64,000 bases of DNA, taken from positions 434,001-498,000 of the forward strand of contig CAVWAJ010000009.1 in the NCBI GenBank assembly GCA_963752965.1, in the 5' to 3' direction. Positions 52,545-63,700 of the stretch are shown one piece after another (the stretch's first letter is position 1; every line of letters starts with the position of its first letter). The stretch is from QHXW01 sp963752965 (GTDB lineage: Bacteria; Acidobacteriota; Terriglobia; Bryobacterales; Bryobacteraceae). The notes below the pieces were generated by a model. The model had not been told where the DNA came from and ran no database searches. It saw nothing but the letters and a program-made list of their open reading frames with translations. A program made the position numbers and the translations under genes.

Positions 52545-55457
52545 TCACCTGTATTCACCCATCTCCTTTCGCAGCGATACGGTCTGGTCCGGAACTACCA
52601 CGACCACCCACGGAGTGTCCGCCGAAGCGATCCGACCTCGCCACTCCAATGTCCCCGTACTTCCCGTTCGCAGGGTTAATTCCTTTTCAGCACCGTTCAG
52701 CGTCAGATTCTCCGCGCGAATCGCGAACCGGTGAGGACCGTTGCCCCGTGCACTCACTTTGATTGTCACTTCTCCGGCACCGGATGTGTCCTTGGAGACC
52801 TCAAAGTCCAACCCACTGCCGGTGCGAAGATCCAGATCGTAGGTAGCGCCCGGCAGGAAGGTTCGCGTCTGTTCCTCCCCGTTGCACCGCACAGTGTACT
52901 TCCCCTCCGGTAACAGGGCCCGGAATCGCCCACCAGGCAACTCCGGCTTGACCTCGAACCGCTGCCCGTAGGTGGTCTCCTGGAAATCTACCACCGAGTC
53001 CGCCTGCCCCTCGACAAGCGCTGGACCGCCGAGGTCCCGCATGAGCCCGATCCAGCGGCCCACGGGGTACACCCAAACCTCTTTGTAGGTCCAGAAATTC
53101 TGCACGGGCCAGTACGGCACGTCGTTGTCGCCGCGGGTCTGTATGCCTACCGGGAGCGCTCCTACAATGTCGCCGGGAGATCCAGTGGTCAGGGCTGTGA
53201 AGTCGTACCCCTCGCCCCACATGGTGCTTTGCGCGAACGGATTGCGCCCGATCACCCACTCCAACTGCTGCTGCGAAAGCTCTGCCGCCTCCAGATCCCC
53301 ACGCAGATGAGCGGCATCCGCCAGCGCCTGCGTCTGTGCCAGAATTGTGCCGAAATGCCCGCGATAATCCATCCATACCGGAAACAGCCGCAGGTAATGC
53401 CCGTCCCCGAGCTGAATTCCGTTGAGCACCTGCTTGCGAAACGATTTCCGCCGGCTCTCGGGCACGCTCAGGTACTCGTCATCTTTGTAGATCGAGGCGG
53501 GCAGCACACCGTACGGCTCCGTGTACTTCGCCATGCTCTTCAGGTACTCGGAATGCAGCACCACTGCGGAATACCATTTCATCCAGTCGGGGTGGTTCGG
53601 AAACGCGTCGCAAAGGTTACTCAGGGCCTGGTCGGGTCCTTGCTCGCGGCCACGGTGGCAGTAATGTAGAACGCGGTCTTTCGCCGGGCTGGTGTAAAAG
53701 AAGCCGGTGAATGGAATGTCCCACTTCGGCCGCGTCCGTTGCTGCGAGTCCAGAATAATCCGTGCCAGTTCCACCGCTTTGTCTGCGTAACGCTGGTTCC
53801 CCGTGGCCCTCCACAGGTCTACTGAAGCCAGCACGCCTGCGGCGGCCGCTTCATGCACCACGTTCTCCGAGTCGAACGGGCGGCGCCACAGTTCCTGGAA
53901 ACTCGCGGCGCCGGTCCATGGCGTGGCAGGATTGGCCATCCCCGTGACCGCGAACCGCCAGTCCGCCTCCGCCATCTTCAAAGAGTACGCCGCCAGCCGC
54001 GGATCCCGTTCCTTCAGTACTCTGTAAGCGATCGCTTCCGCGGCCGAGGCAACGAAGTTGCTCATGGGTACATTGCGGGCATTAGTGGTGACATCATCGG
54101 AGTCCCCGATGATGCCGTTGGTTTTGCGGCTGTTTGTGGCCCCGGTGAAGCGGTAGCCGTCGCCAAAGCTGGTTTTCAGAATCCAGTCCAGTCCCCACTG
54201 AGCTTCTTCCAACAGCCGTTCATACAACTCAGGGTCTTCGCCCCTGGCGTGTAACCGCTCCGCCAGGCTGAACATCGCGTAGGCCGCGTCGCCGGTGTTG
54301 CCCAAGGCTTGGGTGAGATCGCTTGCATCATGCCATCCTCCGTTAACGATGATCCGCTTGTCGCCGTGTACAGCCTGCCAGTCGCGGTGGCATACCCCGT
54401 GTACCCCCGGTATCGCCATCCCGCAGCGCTCGGCGTAAAAGAAGTTCAACGCTTTCCAGATGCTCTGGCGCCACACGTCGGGATCGATGCGGAACGGCTG
54501 CGTCGTAATCTCGCCAGCCTCCAGTAAGTAGGATCCGGTCTGCCGGACCTCCGAGAAGTCCATCACCTGAAAGCTCCCCAGGTGCGTCTTGACGGTTTGA
54601 ATGGGCTTACTCAGCACCGCCTGCCCGGTCGCCTGGTTGATCAACCGGAATGCCCGCGCGTCCAGCCCGCTGGCGATCGCGCTTTTGGCCGCGCCGGTCT
54701 GGTAGCCCGTGTGGCTGTAAGAGATGCGCCCGGGCCACACTCCCCAGCCTTCGATATAGTCCGGCTCCACCCGCTCCAACTCCAAGCGGTCGAAGTCAAA
54801 CATAACGTTATCCCCCTCCTCCGGTTCGTTGCCGCAGAGCTCGTGGGAGATGGTTAGGCCCGTCACCTTGTCCCGCGCGAGATTGCCGATTTCCCAGACG
54901 ACATGATTCCACTCGTGATTCCGCAAGGGGAAGGTGTGATCGCCTTCCTGCCCAAAAGCCGCAGGCAGTTTCTCAACGCCATCATTGTAAAGGCGGAAAC
55001 TCAGCGAGACCTCGTAAGCGCCGGGACAATCCGGGTAGATCCACAACGAAATGCGGTTGAAGTTCTGCCAGTCCTCGCCGTCAAAGTTCCGCCTGACTCC
55101 GGCGGCACCCCACTCTCGTCCGTCGTCCGGGCCCGGTCCATCCAGCCTAGTGGGCATGCGCAGCCGGAGCGACTGGCCTCCGTCGCGTGACCTCTCGCGG
55201 GTGAGCGTCATCTCAGCGACAACCTGGCTCACTGCAGCTGCTTTAAAGGTCACCCGGGCATCCACCGTCGCGATGGGCCCATTTGTGAAAGCGGTCCACT
55301 TGGCCAGGCTTTCCATGTCGTCTAACTGGCGACTCTCCAGCACCTTCTTGTTGAGCCAACGGTAGGGGGCGGAATCCTGGAAGTTCACCACCATGGGCGC
55401 GCGTTCGCCGCCCAGCAAGCAAATTCCACACATCAGTACGAGCGTGACTATTTTCAT
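52545..55457 (-). CDS. Second GH9 enzyme, paralogue of 26922-29825, with DASD active-site variant
   Basis: A 970-residue secreted protein (signal peptide MKIVTLVLMCGICLLGGERA), similar along its whole length to the other GH9 here: the same N-terminal beta domain, Ig-like domain, catalytic domain and C-terminal Ig-like tail. The aspartate pair is again at 377 and 380, but the motif is NGGWHDASDL, with Ser in place of the Gly of DAGD. Both catalytic aspartates remain, so activity may persist. NPFAQSTMWGEGYDF near 770 is kept. The length and conserved surroundings argue against a pseudogene. It lies between a gene graveyard and the class III aminotransferase and may be a duplicate moved during rearrangement, or one that serves a slightly different polymer. 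Confidence 0.87.
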   Translation of the reverse strand: MKIVTLVLMCGICLLGGERAPMVVNFQDSAPYRWLNKKVLESRQLDDMESLAKWTAFTNGPIATVDARVTFKAAAVSQVVAEMTLTRERSRDGGQSLRLRMPTRLDGPGPDDGREWGAAGVRRNFDGEDWQNFNRISLWIYPDCPGAYEVSLSFRLYNDGVEKLPAAFGQEGDHTFPLRNHEWNHVVWEIGNLARDKVTGLTISHELCGNEPEEGDNVMFDFDRLELERVEPDYIEGWGVWPGRISYSHTGYQTGAAKSAIASGLDARAFRLINQATGQAVLSKPIQTVKTHLGSFQVMDFSEVRQTGSYLLEAGEITTQPFRIDPDVWRQSIWKALNFFYAERCGMAIPGVHGVCHRDWQAVHGDKRIIVNGGWHDASDLTQALGNTGDAAYAMFSLAERLHARGEDPELYERLLEEAQWGLDWILKTSFGDGYRFTGATNSRKTNGIIGDSDDVTTNARNVPMSNFVASAAEAIAYRVLKERDPRLAAYSLKMAEADWRFAVTGMANPATPWTGAASFQELWRRPFDSENVVHEAAAAGVLASVDLWRATGNQRYADKAVELARIILDSQQRTRPKWDIPFTGFFYTSPAKDRVLHYCHRGREQGPDQALSNLCDAFPNHPDWMKWYSAVVLHSEYLKSMAKYTEPYGVLPASIYKDDEYLSVPESRRKSFRKQVLNGIQLGDGHYLRLFPVWMDYRGHFGTILAQTQALADAAHLRGDLEAAELSQQQLEWVIGRNPFAQSTMWGEGYDFTALTTGSPGDIVGALPVGIQTRGDNDVPYWPVQNFWTYKEVWVYPVGRWIGLMRDLGGPALVEGQADSVVDFQETTYGQRFEVKPELPGGRFRALLPEGKYTVRCNGEEQTRTFLPGATYDLDLRTGSGLDFEVSKDTSGAGEVTIKVSARGNGPHRFAIRAENLTLNGAEKELTLRTGSTGTLEWRGRIASADTPWVVVVVPDQTVSLRKEMGEYR

Positions 55458-55663
55458 TGCGATCTCTGCTCCTTAGACTGTAAAGACCCCAAGCTGCAAG
55501 AACTGCCTGGGCCCTCTTTTGTTACCAAGTCGCGTGCGCAGGCGCCAGCGCTGGATACGACATCGATACATCCAAGGGAGGTTCTTGTCAATAATCAGTG
55601 TCATGTATCGTGAATTCCCATCACGCCGAGCGCTTTGTCCTAATCTCCTGGACACTTCTAACA

Positions 55664-57052
55664 ATGCAAAAACGCAACTCGGAGGATCGCAGGAAAAGCG
55701 GCTGGGTGTATACTGGCCCCAAACCGGGCATCAAGAAGGAAATTCCGGGCAGAATGCCACCAGAGCCCCCAGATCTACCTGCGCTTGCGGCCCGATACCT
55801 GGCGGGCGGCGTCTCGTCTAGTTTCCGGCGCAACCCATTTACGGGCCTTCCTCTGTATGTACGGCGCGCTGAAGGCCCCTTCATTTACGACACGGATGGA
55901 CGCCGCTTCATCGACTTCTTCATGGGCCACGGCGCCTGTCCCTTGGGTCACAACCGGCCCGAAGTCGTGGATGCGGTACGTGAAGCCCTCGGGTTGGGCC
56001 TGTTCGCTGAGCACGACAGCTATTTGACCGCTAGGCTCGCCCAGAAGATTGTGGAACATGTGCCTTGCGCCGAGAAGGTGCGTTACACCAACTCCGGCAG
56101 CGAGGCCACGCTGCTATGCCTACGGCTTGCTCGCGGTCTCACGGGCCGGGACAGGATCGTCAGGGTCGATGGACATTTTCACGGAGTGCACGATTATGTG
56201 CTCGGCAACAATCTGGCCGGCCAGATTGATACTGAAAACCCCGGCGATCGGCCTTCGCGGATCGGCCACCTGACCGCAGGCATTCCTCAGGCCATCCGCG
56301 ACACGTTGTACACGATTCCCTGGAACAATGCCGAGGTGTTCGCTCGCCTGGCGAGTGAAAAGGGCCACGAGATTGCAGCCATACTGATGAACCCCATCGA
56401 CTACAACAACGGGTGCATCACGACGACCACCGAGTACCTGACCGCCATCCGCGATATCTGTCATCAGCATGGCATCGTGCTCATATTCGACGAAATTCTC
56501 TCTGGGTTTCGCACGGGCTTGCGATGCGCGCAAGGCTATTACGGAGTCACGCCCGACCTGTGCGCCTTGGGGAAAGCGCTAACCAACGGTTTTCCGCTGG
56601 CCGCAGTGGCGGGCAAAGAGTTCATCATGCAGAAGATCATGCATCCAGAGGATCCGGTCATTGCCGGTGGCACGTTCTCCGGCAATCTTCCCGGCTGTGC
56701 CGCCGGGCTGGCCGCCGTCCGCATCATGGAAGAACCCGGCTTCTTCAAAGCGTGGTTAGGCCGGGCGGAGAGATTCTTCCGAGCGTTGAGTGATCTCCTG
56801 AACCAGGCGGGCATTCCGGCCAGCGTACAGTGGCTGGGGCCAGGTTTCGGCATCTATTTTGGGATAACCGAGCCAGTGACAGACTACAGGCAATTCTCAA
56901 AGCTGGACTACCAGATGACAAAGCGCTTTTTCCTCCGCTGTATCGAGGAAGGGCTCTACTTTCACACCGACTTCACGGTATCCACCCAACACACGGAACC
57001 GGTGCTGGATGAAGCGCTGTCGGTAGTGGCCAAAGTGGTTAGAACGCTATAA
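55664..57052 (+). CDS. Class III aminotransferase, glutamate-1-semialdehyde aminomutase-like
   Basis: A 462-residue PLP enzyme of fold type I, class III. It has YVRRAEGPFIYDTDGRRFID and HGACPLGHNRPEV near the N-terminus, TNSGSEATLLCLRLAR (PLP phosphate contact), IFDEILSGFRTG (PLP ring Asp) and the lysine region CALGKALTNGFPLAAVAG, as in GSA aminomutase and related aminotransferases. The start is uncertain: ATG at 55664 is used here, but ATG at 55754 (MPPEPPDLPAL) is also reasonable. The downstream gene codes for an amino acid permease 28 bases away, which suggests use of an amino compound rather than haem synthesis. A gene for GSA synthesis (hemA) is not nearby. Confidence 0.85.
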   Translation: MQKRNSEDRRKSGWVYTGPKPGIKKEIPGRMPPEPPDLPALAARYLAGGVSSSFRRNPFTGLPLYVRRAEGPFIYDTDGRRFIDFFMGHGACPLGHNRPEVVDAVREALGLGLFAEHDSYLTARLAQKIVEHVPCAEKVRYTNSGSEATLLCLRLARGLTGRDRIVRVDGHFHGVHDYVLGNNLAGQIDTENPGDRPSRIGHLTAGIPQAIRDTLYTIPWNNAEVFARLASEKGHEIAAILMNPIDYNNGCITTTTEYLTAIRDICHQHGIVLIFDEILSGFRTGLRCAQGYYGVTPDLCALGKALTNGFPLAAVAGKEFIMQKIMHPEDPVIAGGTFSGNLPGCAAGLAAVRIMEEPGFFKAWLGRAERFFRALSDLLNQAGIPASVQWLGPGFGIYFGITEPVTDYRQFSKLDYQMTKRFFLRCIEEGLYFHTDFTVSTQHTEPVLDEALSVVAKVVRTL

Positions 57053-57080
57053 TTGAAGTCGTTTGCCCCAAGACGCGTGT

Positions 57081-58541
57081 ATGCGCGGTTTGCACCAAAA
57101 TGTCGAGGCCGGTGACTCCGAAGATCTGTCACGCTTTGGCTACCGGCAACAACTCAAACGGAGCATCCGGAGCTTTTCCAGTTTCGCGTTGTCATTCTCG
57201 CTAATCTCAATGACCACCGGGATCTTCGCCGGCTTTGGCTTCGCTATCCGGCAGTTTGGGCCCGCCGCGATATGGTCCTGGGTGTTGGTGGCGGCAGGGC
57301 AGTTGATGGTCGCGCTGGTCCTGGCGGAATTGTCGGCGCACTACCCGTTGTCGGGTTACGGCTACCAGTGGACGTCCCGGCTGATAAATCCTCACTTCGG
57401 TTTCTTTGTGGGGTGGGCTCTGCTGGTGCAGTTCATGACCGGTTTCCCCGGCATCTGTAGCGCGATCGGGCGGTACGCGGAGGCGGTCCTGGCGCCCAGA
57501 TCAGGACTCCCGGTCAACCCGAAGTGGATCACCCTGGGACTGGTGACGGCCGCCGCATTGATTCATATCTTCGGCATGCGCGTGGCCAACATCTTGAACA
57601 ATGCGGGGGTGGTAGCTGAGATCGCCGGTTCTTTCGCTGTGGCGGTCTGGCTGCTGGTGGTGTTCGGCCGGGCTCACCCCGCGCCTGCAGCCCTGTTCAC
57701 CAATACCACGAGCTATCCGAGTGGCCTGCCGGGCGGGTTTCAAGGCCTTGCCGTCTCCTTACTCATGGGTGCCTGGTGCCTGACCGGCTTTGAGGCCGCC
57801 GCGGATCTTGCCGAGGAGACGCATCGCCCCGCCACCGTGGTCCCAAGGGCGGTTGTCTGGTCACTGTTGAGTTCCAGTTTCGGCGGCCTGCTGATGCTGG
57901 CAGGCTTCTTGCTGGCCATGCCCGATCTGAGGACCGCGCAGGCCAGCGCCACCCCCCTCTCCGACATTCTGATCGCCCGTTTGGGGCCGGGAATCACGCG
58001 CGTGGTGATGCTGGTGGTATTTGTATCCATTTTCGCCTGCGCCCTGGCGAGCCTCGCTTCGGCAACGCGGCTTCTGTTCTCGATGGCTCGGGATAACATC
58101 TTGCCGGCTTCGTCCTGGCTAAAGCGTGTTAGTCCGGCACGCGGCACTCCGACAAATGCCATTGTCCTCGTGTGGTTCGTCTCGTGCGTCGTGGTCTTGA
58201 GTTTGGAACGGTTGGAGATCATTACCTCCATTTCCGCTGTCACAACGTATATCGGGTACGCGGGGATCATCCTGGCCGCCATGCGGGGCATGCACGGCAG
58301 GATAGACGGCCCTGGATTCGGCCTCGGAGTTTGGCGTCCTGTTGTGGGCCCAGTCGCGCTCGTCTGGGTGGTGTGTCTAATCGTAGCGCTCACCCTACCG
58401 GTGGCCGATCCAACCATCGGACGTCTGCCATTGAAAGTGCTGACCGGAGCCTTAGCCGCGGGTGCACTCGTATACTATTTCGTGGTTCGCGCCAAGATCC
58501 AGCGCGGTGAAGCGGGCACACCCGTTGCGCGAGCGAGGTAA
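57081..58541 (+). CDS. APC-superfamily amino acid permease
   Basis: A 486-residue membrane protein with 12 predicted helices. It starts at ATG 57081 (MRGLHQNVEAGDSEDLSRFG); a TTG at 57063 would add six residues. The first helix has the APC signature SFSLISMTTGIFAGFGFAI, followed by AELSAHYPLSGYGYQWTSRL in loop/helix 3 and EAAADLAEETHRPATVVPRAV in the helix 6-7 loop, as in bacterial amino acid/polyamine/GABA permeases. The substrate is not certain. It is 28 bases downstream of a class III aminotransferase gene, so the two probably import and deaminate the same compound. Confidence 0.88.
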   Translation: MRGLHQNVEAGDSEDLSRFGYRQQLKRSIRSFSSFALSFSLISMTTGIFAGFGFAIRQFGPAAIWSWVLVAAGQLMVALVLAELSAHYPLSGYGYQWTSRLINPHFGFFVGWALLVQFMTGFPGICSAIGRYAEAVLAPRSGLPVNPKWITLGLVTAAALIHIFGMRVANILNNAGVVAEIAGSFAVAVWLLVVFGRAHPAPAALFTNTTSYPSGLPGGFQGLAVSLLMGAWCLTGFEAAADLAEETHRPATVVPRAVVWSLLSSSFGGLLMLAGFLLAMPDLRTAQASATPLSDILIARLGPGITRVVMLVVFVSIFACALASLASATRLLFSMARDNILPASSWLKRVSPARGTPTNAIVLVWFVSCVVVLSLERLEIITSISAVTTYIGYAGIILAAMRGMHGRIDGPGFGLGVWRPVVGPVALVWVVCLIVALTLPVADPTIGRLPLKVLTGALAAGALVYYFVVRAKIQRGEAGTPVARAR

Positions 58542-58588
58542 GTCAGAGCCAGGGACACGGATAAGGAAATGTCATTCCCACGCGTGAG

Positions 58589-58955
58589 TCATTGGAGGTA
58601 CCGGCTGGCTCCGCCGATCACCACAGCGGCGATCGCATCAAGCTCCGCACCGACGCCGACAATCGGCGATCCGACGCCCTGTCGGCTGGTGCTGATAATC
58701 CCAGCTACTGCACAGAACGCGCCGGAGATGCAGTAGACCGCGACTTTGTACCATCCGGTCCGCACACCGGCTAGTCTGACAGCGGCTTCGTTGCTTCCGA
58801 TCGCGGTCACCATCCTTCCGAATACGGTGTACCGGAGCAGAAACGCCACGAGCGCGAAGATGATCAGCATGACGAAAACTGGCGCCGGAACACCCAGCCA
58901 GTAGGCAGACCCGAACTGATTCAGCCGCGGGTCCGCAATGATGATCGGGGAGCCC
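58589..58955 (-). pseudogene. RbsC-type sugar ABC permease fragment
   Basis: The minus strand encodes about 120 residues of a ribose-type ABC permease: GSPIIIADPRLNQFGSAYW, MVTAIGSNEAAVRLAGVRTG and AELDAIAAVVIGG. The N-terminal helices are missing upstream of 58955, where a stop interrupts the frame, and after VVIGGASRY the sequence ends early at 58589, where the intact family would have GGRGxxxGTxxGA. The IS1380 element starts seven bases away, but the stop lies outside it, so the fragment was already broken before that insertion. Confidence 0.8.
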
Positions 58956-58961
58956 TAAACC

Positions 58962-60471
58962 GGAAAACCGAAGTTCGGCGCGAGATTGGGGCCAAGGATT
59001 TGAGACAACAGGGAAATGGAATCAAACGCGACGGACAAACCAGTCCCGCGCGAGATCATCGCCCTGTTGTCGGATGAGCGGTTGATCCTGCGCGAGACGC
59101 AGCGCGCGGTGACCCCATTCGGGGGGATCGCGGTTTTCATTTCGTTTCTCGGCAAGATTGGCTTCGTGAAGGCGGTTCGGGAACACATGCCGATCCGCTG
59201 GCGTTCACCGAATCACATCGATCCAACCTCCACCTTCACAGCGTTCCTGATATCGGTATTGGTGGGAGCCAGACGTTTCGCGCATGCCAGTCTGCTGCGG
59301 GGAGATCGCGCGTTAACTGCGCTGCTCGGCATGGAACGGTTTCCTACCGACGACACCATCCGCAATCTGTTTGGTGCGTTCGGCATGGGCGAAGTCCAAC
59401 GCCTCTACGAGCCACTGGCCGAATGGCAGATGCAGCGTTTGCCGCAGCGTGCGGAAGGCTACACCCTGGATTTGGATTCGACGGTGTTTGAGCGTTACGG
59501 CCAGCAGGAGGGCTCGCTCAAGGGACACAACCCACGCAAACACGGACGACCCAGCCATCATCCACTGCTGGCTGTGGTAAACGAAGCGCACTTTCTCCTC
59601 CACGGCTGGCTCCGCAGCGGCAACTGCGGAACCAGCCGGGGCGTAGAGGAGTTTCTCAAAGAAGCTCTCGCGCTGTGGGGACAGCGCGAAAAGATCCGCT
59701 TGCTGAGAGCCGATTCGGGCTTCTTCGATGACAAGCTGCTGAGCTTTTTGGAACAGCGCCTGCTGCCCTACATTGTAGTGGCGCGCCTCATCTCGTGGGT
59801 AAAACGCGCCGCTCAGCGAGTGGAGCAATGGACGATGTTGGACGACGACTACGCGGTGGGCGAGTTTCGGCTCCGGTTGCACGGCTGGAGCGCGGAACGG
59901 CGGTTCGTGGTGATTCGCGAGCAGGTGCGCGAGGGTCGCGACAGCGTAGGCCGCAAGCTGATCGACGTGCCAGGCTATACCTTCCGCGTCTTCGTCACCA
60001 GTTGCGGTGACCCTCCGCAGGAGATCTGGCGGGACTACAACCGGCGTGCCGATATGGAAAACCGCATCGCTGAGTTGAAGCACGACCTGGGCGCCGATGG
60101 CTTCTGCCTGAAACAGTTCTTTGCTACCGAGGCCGCCTTTCGCGCTGTGTTGCTGCTATTCAACTTGCTAGCCGAGTTCCAGCGTGCGGCTGGTTTGCCG
60201 GTCTATCGCGAGCCCGCTACCATCCGGACTCAGGTCCTCACCTGCGGTGCTCTTCTCGGTCGAGCGGGCCGCCGTTTGGTGCTCCACCTGTCGGACAGTT
60301 GGGGCGGTCTGAAAACCAGAATCCCCTTGCTGGACAGCATCTTGAACTAGCAGATTCCAACTTCGCCGAAGTTGGGGCCGGCGGTTACGACTTGATCCCG
60401 GACAGCGGCCAAAGCCACGCATCAAAATCCGCGCCAAGGAGGTCAATCAACGTTCAACTTCGGAATTCAGG
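58962..60471 (+). mobile_element. IS1380-family insertion sequence, 1,510 bp
   Basis: Ends: left CCGGAAAACCGAAGTT and right, read inwards, CCTGAATTCCGAAGTT, alike at 13 of 16 bases. CTAAA at 58957-58961 and 60472-60476 is a probable 5-base target duplication. It carries one transposase gene that fills most of its length. Confidence 0.8.
59016..60350 (+). CDS. IS1380-family transposase
   Basis: A 444-residue DDE transposase. It has the IS1380-type motif YTLDLDSTVFERYGQQEGS near residue 150 with the first catalytic Asp, then NPRKHGRPSHHPLLAV, then LLRADSGFFDD with the second Asp, and the YREK-like region YNRRADMENRIAELKHD with the catalytic Glu. The gene is intact, so the element may still be mobile. 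Confidence 0.92.
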   Translation: MESNATDKPVPREIIALLSDERLILRETQRAVTPFGGIAVFISFLGKIGFVKAVREHMPIRWRSPNHIDPTSTFTAFLISVLVGARRFAHASLLRGDRALTALLGMERFPTDDTIRNLFGAFGMGEVQRLYEPLAEWQMQRLPQRAEGYTLDLDSTVFERYGQQEGSLKGHNPRKHGRPSHHPLLAVVNEAHFLLHGWLRSGNCGTSRGVEEFLKEALALWGQREKIRLLRADSGFFDDKLLSFLEQRLLPYIVVARLISWVKRAAQRVEQWTMLDDDYAVGEFRLRLHGWSAERRFVVIREQVREGRDSVGRKLIDVPGYTFRVFVTSCGDPPQEIWRDYNRRADMENRIAELKHDLGADGFCLKQFFATEAAFRAVLLLFNLLAEFQRAAGLPVYREPATIRTQVLTCGALLGRAGRRLVLHLSDSWGGLKTRIPLLDSILN

Positions 60472-60721
60472 CTAAACAGATATTCTGGCCTCAAATTCTC
60501 TTGACAATTGCTCTGACTGGTGGTAGGTTCCTCGTAGAAAATTGTACGACAATAATACCAACTAGCGATTCGGGGGAATTGACCTCTCAGCAGTACCGCC
60601 AAAGCGCGGCGCGAATCGCGAGGGCTTAGTGTGTTTAAACGCCGCCGTGTAAAACGCGGGGATGTGGGGATCGTGCAGGTGAAGAGCTCGAGGCCTTTCA
60701 CTTCAGCAGAGGAGGTTCAGC

Positions 60722-63700
60722 ATGACAATTCCAAACAGACTTTGTGTCGTCGTTTTGCTGCTTTGTGTGAGCGCGGCGTTGGTCTGGGGGCAGCTATATT
60801 CGGGATCGGTGACCGGGGTGGTGACCGACCCTTCCGGCGCCTCGATTCCACGAACGAAAGTCAGCCTGGTGGATGAGGGTAGGGGATTTACCTTCAACGG
60901 CGAAACCGATGCTTCCGGGCGTTACCTGTTCCGCAGCGTGCAACCGGCTAGCTACAGGATCATTGTTACCGCCCAGGGCTTTCAGGTTCAGGTGCGAACC
61001 GGCATCAGGATCGACGTCAACCAGAACGTGACGGTCGATTTTTCCTTGCCCCTGACGACGAGCGTGGAGAACGTGAATATCACTGGGGAAGCACCGGTCC
61101 TTTCGACCGAGGACGCGGCCGTCGGCCAGGAGATAGACCGACGATTTATTAACGATCTGCCGCTGATGGGTCACGACATCATGAGCCTGGCCTATTTGAC
61201 GCCGGGTGTGGTGACCCCCTATGTGGGCAACCCGTGGCTTTCAAACAGTGGGAATAACTTCTCTTCGAACGGAGGCCGGCCTTCCACCAATGACGTTCTG
61301 CTGGACGGGGCTTCGACCACCAATTACGAACAGAACGGTGGTGTGCTGGTGATCTCCTATTTGCCTTCTCCGGAAGCCATACAAGAGTTCAAGGTTCAGA
61401 CTTCGAACTTCAGTGCGGAGTTCGGCGCTACCGGCGCGGCTGTCGTGAACATGGTGATGCGCTCGGGAAGCAACGCCTTCCACGGCAGCGCATACGAGTT
61501 TCTTCGGAACCAGAAGCTTGACTCCAACAACTTTTTTGCCAATGGGAGCGGAACGCCCCTCGCCCCTCTCCGCCGGAATAACTTCGGGGGCACCATCGGC
61601 GGCCCTATCAAGAAGAACAAGACCTTCTTTTTTGCTGACTACGACGGACTCCGCCAGGTGACAGGGCGGACTTACAGGTTCGGCGTTCCGAGCGCGGCGG
61701 AGCGTCAGGGAAACTTTGGGGAACTGTGCGGTTATAATGGCGGCACCTTCGATTCCGCCGGCAAGTGCTCGGCGGCCGCTGGGCAGTTATGGGATCCCTA
61801 CTCGGGCACGTACAACGCCGCAGCGGGTGGAGCCGTAAGGTCTACTTACGTACCGTTCAACAATCTGACCACGTATATGAGCCCAGGGAACCCGAACCTG
61901 AATGGTACGGGATACCAGTTGGCGCAAACCCCGGGAAACCTCATCGATCCGGTGGCTCAGAAATTGATGGCGTATATGCCGCTGCCCAACCTGAATGTGG
62001 GAACGTCCAGTTATACGTACTGGAATAACTGGATTGGATCCGGAGGTAGCCCTGCCCGTACCGATCAGTTTGATGTCAAGATCGATCACAGTTTCAGCGA
62101 CATGACTCTGTTCAGCGGCAAGTTCTCCTTCCAGCGCCCCTTCCATAGGGACCCGAACTGCTTCGGGAATGCGGCCGACACGTGCGCCATAGGGACCGAC
62201 CTTAACCACTCGTATCTGGCTGCGCTGAACGTGAATCACACCTTCAGCCCAACGCTGTTGTTGACCGTATCGTATGGTTTCAACCGGTGGTGGGAATTCT
62301 TGCCTACCATCATGGGTGACTATCCGAAGGTGGATCCAATCAAGGAACTTGGTCTGCCCAGCTACATGTACCGCTCCGGTCTGGATGTATTTCCGGGAGT
62401 CGTGGTCGGAGACACTTACGCGGACGGCCCAAACGGCCAGTCGGTCGGCACGTGGCCCTGGACGTATATCATACGCGGGCAAGACACCCACCAGTTGCTG
62501 GCAACCATGAGCTGGGTCAAGGGCTCGCACGAGCTGAAATTCGGCGTTGATGGCCGTGTGCACCGTATCAACTTCGACCTGCCGGGACCGACTACCGGCT
62601 ACTTCGGCTATGATTACTACTCGACATCCCAAACGCCTACGTATGGTAGCGGCGGCGATGCCATGGCGAGTTTTCTCACTGGCGTTGGTACGAGCCACGA
62701 TTACGGTGATTATGAAGTTCCTGGACAGTTCAGCGGTCAGAACTTTCAATGGGCCGGCTTCATACAGGATAACTGGAAAGTGACGCGGAGCCTGACGCTC
62801 AATGTCGGACTTCGCTACGACTTGACCATGCCGCGAACGGAACGTTATAACCGGATGGACTGGCTGGACCCCAATGCAGTTTCTCCGCTCCAGGTTCCGA
62901 GCCTGGGAACGCTGCACGGCGGTGAGGTCTTTGCCAGTGCCAATGACCGTGGGATCTACGATCCGAATTACACTAATTTTCAGCCTCGATTCGGATTTGC
63001 GTGGAGCGGCCTCAAGAAGACGGTGGTTCGCGGTGGATACGGGATCTTCTACTCACAATCCAAGGCCACCGTCACCGGAGTGAGCGGATACGGACACCAA
63101 GGTTACGTGGCGGAAACACCGTGGATCACCAGTTTGAACAACGACGGCTCGACTCCTTGGGGACGGCTGAACGATCCGTGGCCGATTAAAGGGCCGAACC
63201 TGCCTCCAGGCAACTCTCTCGGACTGTTGAATGACGTGGGCTACCAGGCCATCGGTCCCATTCGAACGCTGAACGCGGTCCCTTACGAGCAGTCGTGGAG
63301 CCTGGGTATTCAACGAGAACTGCCTTGGAGTATTTTGCTCGAAGCCAGCTATGTCGGGAAGAAAGGCACCCATCTGTATTACGGTGGCGCTGGGGAGAAC
63401 GATATTCTGGGGGCCCAGATTGAACAGTACTCGGCGAGCCAGATCGCGGGCCTTCTCAGCTATGTATCGAACCCGTTCTACGGAGTCATCAAAGATACGA
63501 ACAGCTCGTTATCGAATTCCACGATTCAGGCGTGGCGGCTGCAATTGCCCTACCCACAGTTCACCAGCTTCCTGTCCGATGATCGACCGGTTGCCGACTC
63601 GATTTACCACGCATTGCAGATGCGCGCCCAGAAACGATTCTCCTCGGGCCTTGAGTTCATGCTGGCATACACGTTCTCGAAGGCGATTGATGATTCAAGC

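Noticed and set aside
61787..62917. 376-codon minus strand open frame
   Set aside because: Antisense of the TonB-dependent receptor at the right edge; no start signal or domain.
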